Shown here piece by piece: positions 37,062 to 64,000 of a stretch of 64,000 nucleotides of DNA. The number at the start of each line of letters is the position of its first letter. The first letter of the stretch is position 1. This stretch comes from Xiphophorus maculatus (taxonomy: Eukaryota > Chordata > Actinopteri > Cyprinodontiformes > Poeciliidae): NCBI RefSeq assembly GCF_002775205.1, contig NC_036450.1, positions 23,276,288-23,340,287 of the forward strand, read 5' to 3'. A program made the position numbers and the translations under genes. The notes under the pieces are model-generated. The model was given only the letters and a program-made list of their open reading frames with translations, was not told the DNA's origin and did no database searches.

Positions 37062-37790
37062 AGTAAATAAGAAGAAACATTAAAAGCGAAGCAAGGCAAA
37101 TGAAAACCAGCGTGTTAGCTGAGTATTTACATGAACAGCAGGTGCATCAAGTAGTTTTACAGTGCGGCACAAGCAAAGCACACCCAAACAGCGACACACG
37201 ACAGGATTAAGGCGTTTTCGTAAGAAAGTGATCATCATTAAAGTGACAACAAATACAGTGATGTTGGACAAAGTTGTGTGTGTGGTTTTTTAAAGTTGTT
37301 TGAAACCATGAGCAAAACGAACCAACAAATGCAACCTTTTAGTTTAAAACCCAGGACCTCTGTGACGGGACGACTGAAGACCATGAAACAACGTCGCAGA
37401 TGTGTTTTCTTTTATCCTAAAAATCACCCATGACAATTATGGCTTTTCTTGTGATTCACTTTGTATAGAAAGCAGGAGCCATTACTATGAATATGTTGTA
37501 GTGTGTGAGGAGAAAAGTGAGATATAAGGCACCTATGAGGGAATCTTTGTGCCTTTGGTTGATTCTGCAGTGTGTAGCTGTGTGGCTGCAGCCCAGAGGA
37601 TCACCATCGCCGCCATAATCTCCTCTGGCTGCTTAAATGGTTGCCAATACTTTTTCAACTCAAAGAAAATTTGCGTATCTGTTAAAAAAAAAGAAAAAAA
37701 AAATCATGTATGAATAAATGTCCAATTATAGAAGAAGTGATTTCTTGCTCACATTTAACTGCTGGTTTGATGTGCAAATCTTTGTTATGT

Positions 37791-37803
37791 CCACCAGAGG
37801 GCA
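37791..37803 (+). promoter_or_regulatory. CTCF-like motif in the convergent gap
   Basis: CCACCAGAGGGCA matches the CTCF core consensus and has the same orientation as the site at 30673. Occupancy is unknown. Confidence 0.4.
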
Positions 37804-39092
37804 TACATACCATATCCGTGATTTGATCAGGTTTTCTTCTCTCTTTTTTTTTTTGTGTCTTTTAAAAAACTCAACTGATTTTTCATTGGTCGTGTTTACG
37901 GCTTCAGAGATCTTACTGGGTAACAACTCATGGGTCAGACTGAGCCACGTTTGTTTGTAAAGACGTGTGACAAATCAGAAAATAAATGGCTGAATGTTCT
38001 CAATGTAACAATTGAATTTGTTTGGGGGGTGAGGGAGCTCTATGAGCTCAATTTCCTCCCCAAACTACTAAAATAAAAGTTTTGTCCACATGAAACCTGC
38101 TCAGATGCTCACAGTTCATTTCTACAGTTTGTGTCGCAAAGCTAAAAGTTCGACATTTACCCCGGTGCAGCGCATTCTGTTCGTTGAAAGCATCTCCATC
38201 GTCCACATCGGCTGCTTTTACACACATTAAAGACGGGAAAGAAGCTAAAGCTGCAGATTCTATCTTTTTTCTCAGGCTACATGACCTTAAGACGTCCGCA
38301 GCACACAGAACAGCCCTTGGTTGTCAGGTTTTATCTATGAGGCTGAACTATCGGCGCACCCCGCTGCTTCCAGAGATCTGTTCTTGGAATCTCCCCTGAC
38401 ACTCTTCCTGCTCAGGGCTACTGGGGATGCTTACAGTTTGGTCCCATATATATGTTTTTATTGTTTTGTTTTTTATAGACATTAAGGATGAATAATTTCA
38501 GGTGAGCACCTTCACAAGTCTGTATCGGAAGTTTTAGAGATGCGAACTCACATCTACGAAGAAGCACAATCGCTAGAGATGCTCACCTTTTAGCCAAGCG
38601 CCTCTTGGTCTCGTCGCTCTTTTGGAACCACACCCAGATATAAAATGACAAGGTTAAAAGAAAATAATAATAATAATAAAAAGTAAAGAGCAAAACGGAG
38701 CTCGAAATCCAAAGGTCTTGATTTGCTAAAGTGCAGATTTTAGGAGTGTTACGCTGTATGGTACAGATTGTCAGGTGAGCCGCGAGGTCCAGGCAGTTTC
38801 AAAGAGGCGCCAGAAGAAAATGCCGGATGACAGCAATTTGGGCTGCCAGATGAAAACTTGTTTTTTCTTTTCCCATGGCGGTGGAACACCATGTTCAGCT
38901 GGAACGAGAAAAGCGTCTGAGATTGAAGACGGGATCAGCACCACAGTGCTCGTCAGTCAGCGATCTCGTTCCTCTCAGGCAGGAAATTGGCCCCGTTTTC
39001 TCGCCGTACGCGCTACTTTAGCGCTGTGGCTGAAATGACTAACTGTTTTAGCGTCCGGTCAGGGTCACGGTGCCAGAGAGGAGAGCAGGAAG

Positions 39093-60652
<21,560 letters not shown>

Positions 60653-63600
60653 CTGACGGAAGTCAATATTGTGCGACTTTCAGAGGCACCAAAATAGGTG
60701 CAGTTAAAAAAAAAAAAAAAAAAATGTTTTTACAGATTAAATTTTGGTTTCAAATGTTTAAAATAATCTTTACACCCTGTAAACTTTTTAACTTGTTGTA
60801 ACGTCACAGCGAGAAACCTCATCGTGTGACTAATCAATGACATTTTGCGTCAATGTTTTTTTTTTTACACTCGTTCATGTAACGTTACACAAATTTGCAG
60901 GCAACTTATGTTTTAGTGCTTTACCCAATGGGCACGACCACAAGTGGCGAGAACAAAGTTGGACTCAAAAACATTTCTTTCCAATTTAATGTTTCTTCTG
61001 GCTTAGTCACAGTCGACCCAATCTAGCCATTTTGACTGAGCTTTAGATATTTAGCAAAGCAGAATTTGTTATATATTTAATAAAAACAAACAAAAGAGAA
61101 CCATGTATCATTTTTACCTCCACTTATGCTATTGCAGTATCATGTATAACTGTATTCTTGTTTCAGGTCTTTCAGGAACAATATCTTGCTCACATTTTTC
61201 CAGGTGTTTTATTTTATTTATTTATTTGTTTTGCTGCAACATTTTTTTTTTATTTCTCCATATTTTTCTTCAATTTTGACATCAATATGAAACAAACCAA
61301 AACATTTTAAACATTCCCCTCTTAGCTCCTCCACTAGTTTTCAAGAGCTAGTGGAGCTAGTTTTGCTAGCCACGTTTCCATCAACGCTTTCCAATGTGCT
61401 TTTTTGAAGTATCACGTTAAAAAAGGTTAGATGGAAATGGCAAAATTAGAAATTACATGATCAATTTAGCAAAAATGTCCTTGCGCTCACTTGATGTGTT
61501 GTTTTGACTTTTCCACAACAACAAAAAAAGAGTTAATATGCTAAAGGGGAGATGGGAATGCAATTGCCAAATAAATTTTGACACGACAAACTTCCCCATC
61601 CACTAGTGGGTTGCAGCATGGAGGGGCTGGCGAGAGGCAATCCTGACTGGGATAGGATTGGGGGAACGCTCCCATCCACTGGTGGGTCTGTGCTTTACCA
61701 GAAACACAAAACCTGGACAAAAAGTCCACATCTCCAGCCTGGAGGGGCAAACTCTCTTCATTCTGCTGAGATGTGTAGTACACGCCAGTTTGCAAACTCT
61801 ACATCTTGTTCTTTACAGCCCTGAGTAGAGTCAACATGTGACCAAATCACGCTTTGTGGAGCCTGGTTGATTCGCTCCAAACTAGTAGAAGGAAACACCT
61901 CTACTCTGTCTCTTTCTTTTTGTTTTATTGCAGCATTTTTAAAATGTGCTAAAAATCTGCATGAGAATTCATTTCTACAGAGACGTTGGACTGTAATGTC
62001 AATCTCTTGCTCTCCTGTAATAAATCCAGCTGCCATGCAGATGGTTAGAGACCTGGACTCTCCTTAACTGCATAGATGAAGCACCTTCCTTTTGAAGAAA
62101 ATGAAGAAGAGTAACTACATCTCCACTTTCTCTCATACCGTATATGTACCCTTTTGGCTGAAACTGAACAGCCAGCAATCCTCAAACGCTGCCGATGGGA
62201 TGCACAGAGCTTTTAAGTCGCTTTTTTGATCTCAAACCGTGCTTGGACCACTGACAACACCAGCCACCTTTAGTACATTGGTGCAAAAACGCAACATAGC
62301 ACACAGGCACGCTCTCTGGCAGCTGGACCGCAGCCAGAACTAACAGCACTCGGCTCTGCCGCGCAGCAGCATCACCTCCTGACTCCCTCTGAGGACAACA
62401 AAGGATACAGGGACAGAGCGAGAGTACGGAGGGTCAGCACTCAGAGAGAGAGAGAGAGAGGGCAGACGATGAGGGTGAGCGTAAAAGAAGCAGAGGATGT
62501 CTAAAGTCATGACTTTCCACAAATCTTGTGCTGTTAATAAAAATGTAAAACAGGAGTATTGTGTCGCGTAGTGCCTTTACAGGTGGAAACAGATCAAACA
62601 AAAAAAACACTGAATGAGGAAAAAAACGAGCGGTGCTGGCACAAGAGGCTAGAAACTGAAGCAGCGGTCGGAGGGAGAAGGTGGACTCTTACTTGTGAGT
62701 GCCTGTGAAAGGTCTACAGTCTTTGATCCCGTGCAGGCTTGTGTAACCATGATGCTAGCATGTGAAATTCCACACACAGGGGACCCCACGGACACCGGAG
62801 CGCACACCTTCCACCCGGGAATGTTACCAGTAGAGGGCTGATAGGAGGCGCCGTTGGTCTGATGTGCGGCGGCGTATTTAGACAAACAACTTCTCTGCAC
62901 CACACCATCTGCATGTAACTCTCTTTATCTTTATCCTTCTATATCTACATCTCTCCATATGTGTATCTATATTTGTACCTCTCTATATCTCTCTCTCTCT
63001 CCACACATCTCTCAATATTTAATCTACATTTTAAATACCACGCAAATCAAGCTGCACCAGCTGCCCCTTACTGACCTCCCTGCTCGCACAGTTAGCATTC
63101 ACGCTAGCCCGGCGGCTAATCCTCGACGGCCGCTGTTGGCTGCCTCACGTTTCCAGAGTTCACCGGGTCAATTTGCCGTGTTAAAAATACATCTGAGTGA
63201 GAGAGTGTTTCTAATTATTGGTCACTCCAGCTTTTATGCCGTAATAAAACTGCTGTCCACTTGAGTCATATCAGTCTTATAAACCTGATCAGAATGTGAG
63301 TGGTGGTGTCTGGCTGGTGTTACTGTAAAAGCTTATGATACACTTTGTTTTCCTGAGGAGAGTAGAGAGGCCTTAAAAACACAAAGGACCAACATAAGCG
63401 GTTGTAACACATTTGAATTTTACTTTCATCTGGTATGGTAGTTTAAAAGAGGAGCCACAAGCCAATAAAGACTTATTACTTATTATAAAATGCTATTGTA
63501 ATAAATGTTATCAAGCTGACAGTCATTCTTAGAATGAAAAGGGACAAAAAATCGCACTTTTCTATTTTGATAGGTAGAAATGACTAAAGCTTATCAACGA

Positions 63601-64000
63601 CACAGCCACAAATGTTTTGTCTGCACGGTTTCACTTGAACTTCGTACATACTTGATCAACATTTCCTAGAACCTTCACTTGCAGAAGGACCTTAACGTGT
63701 CTCGTAAAACTTCTCATCACCTTAATCTGTCTGCATTTTGTCACATTACAGCCGCGAGCTCCAGCGACATGACAGGAAATAGAGAAATGGTCTTCAGGGT
63801 GAAGATTTTCCTAACAAACAGAAGCCTGGATTGCTTGCACGTGTATTCAGCCACCCTAAATCAAGACTTAACCCTACACCATAGCAACAGACGTTAGCTG
63901 AAAGGTGTCAGAGTAAAACGCCTCGTGTTGTTTAATAATAACAAAACCCCAATAAAATACATCAAAGATTGAGGCTCCGACTGGACAAAATATGAAAGAC
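60653..64000 (-). other. pde8b: pde8b 5' intron (open at window end)
   Basis: The first exon seen starts in phase 0 at 60652 after a CAG acceptor, so earlier exons must exist. I searched this 3.3 kb for the conserved segment before VLLVFAKE and found none. It contains a short TTTCCAT foldback at about 61370-61440, (GA)n at about 62444-62461 and otherwise unique AT-rich DNA. Confidence 0.6.

Larger units (their letters stand above)
35650..39092. other. wdr41-pde8b convergent gap, includes pde8b 3' UTR
   Basis: No coding exon was found. For minus-strand pde8b, AATAAA signals appear as TTTATT at 38457-38462 and 36215-36220, so the 3' UTR is about 0.6 or 2.9 kb. A hAT-type end fragment (CAGTGGTGTCAAAACTATGG) lies at about 35786-35850. 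A hAT-like MITE relic lies at 36800-37061, and a CTCF-like site at 37791-37803. Confidence 0.5.

Noticed and set aside
62649..62903. Upstream pde8b exon or alternative first exon on the minus strand
   Set aside because: The open frame ends near a GTAAGA, but the peptide does not match the conserved segment before VLLVFAKE and no phase-0 donor fits.

Overview
The window is nuclear DNA of a ray-finned (teleost) fish. It carries intron-containing vertebrate genes with GT-AG introns, several of them only 77-93 bp long. It is also rich in (CA)n, (TA)n and (GA)n microsatellites, tRNA-derived SINEs, and Tc1- and hAT-type DNA transposon relics typical of fish. No bacterial, viral or organellar segment was seen. 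The species was not identified. A percomorph-like fish is plausible, but this is only an impression.

The gene order is tbca (last exon, +), otp (+), wdr41 (+), pde8b (-). As I recall the human map, this is the order on human 5q13.3-q14.1 (PDE8B-WDR41-OTP-TBCA), so an ancient vertebrate linkage group is intact. Layout: 1-1033 is the last intron of tbca and 1034-1114 its final coding exon. 1115 to about 1830 is its 3' UTR. About 1830-9715 is a gene-free stretch leading to the otp promoter. otp occupies 9716-13985 in three coding exons, with its 3' UTR to about 14910. 14911-25975 is an 11 kb gene-free stretch with GC-rich, homeobox-site-rich islands that look like regulatory DNA. wdr41 spans 25976-34668 in 13 coding exons. 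The gap 34669-39092 holds the convergent 3' ends of wdr41 and pde8b. From 39093 to 60652, 19 coding exons of pde8b run on the minus strand. Its 5' exons lie beyond position 64000.

The genes do not form an operon and have unrelated jobs. TBCA is a beta-tubulin folding cofactor. OTP is a homeodomain factor of hypothalamic neuroendocrine development. WDR41 is the beta-propeller partner of C9orf72-SMCR8 at the lysosome. PDE8B is a high-affinity cAMP phosphodiesterase. The linkage is most simply explained by otp enhancers lying in and around its neighbours, which is an inference.

The exon models were built by hand from splice signals, reading phase and remembered vertebrate orthologues. All phases close: otp 996 nt, wdr41 1344 nt, and the pde8b fragment 2196 nt. 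The most interesting signals are a probable U12-type intron in wdr41 (30192-30268), a (TG)11 tract abutting the wdr41 exon 6 acceptor, and a stop-free in-frame 93-bp intron inside the pde8b PAS domain. A SINE with a perfect 17-bp target-site duplication and several repeat families present in more than one copy are also notable.
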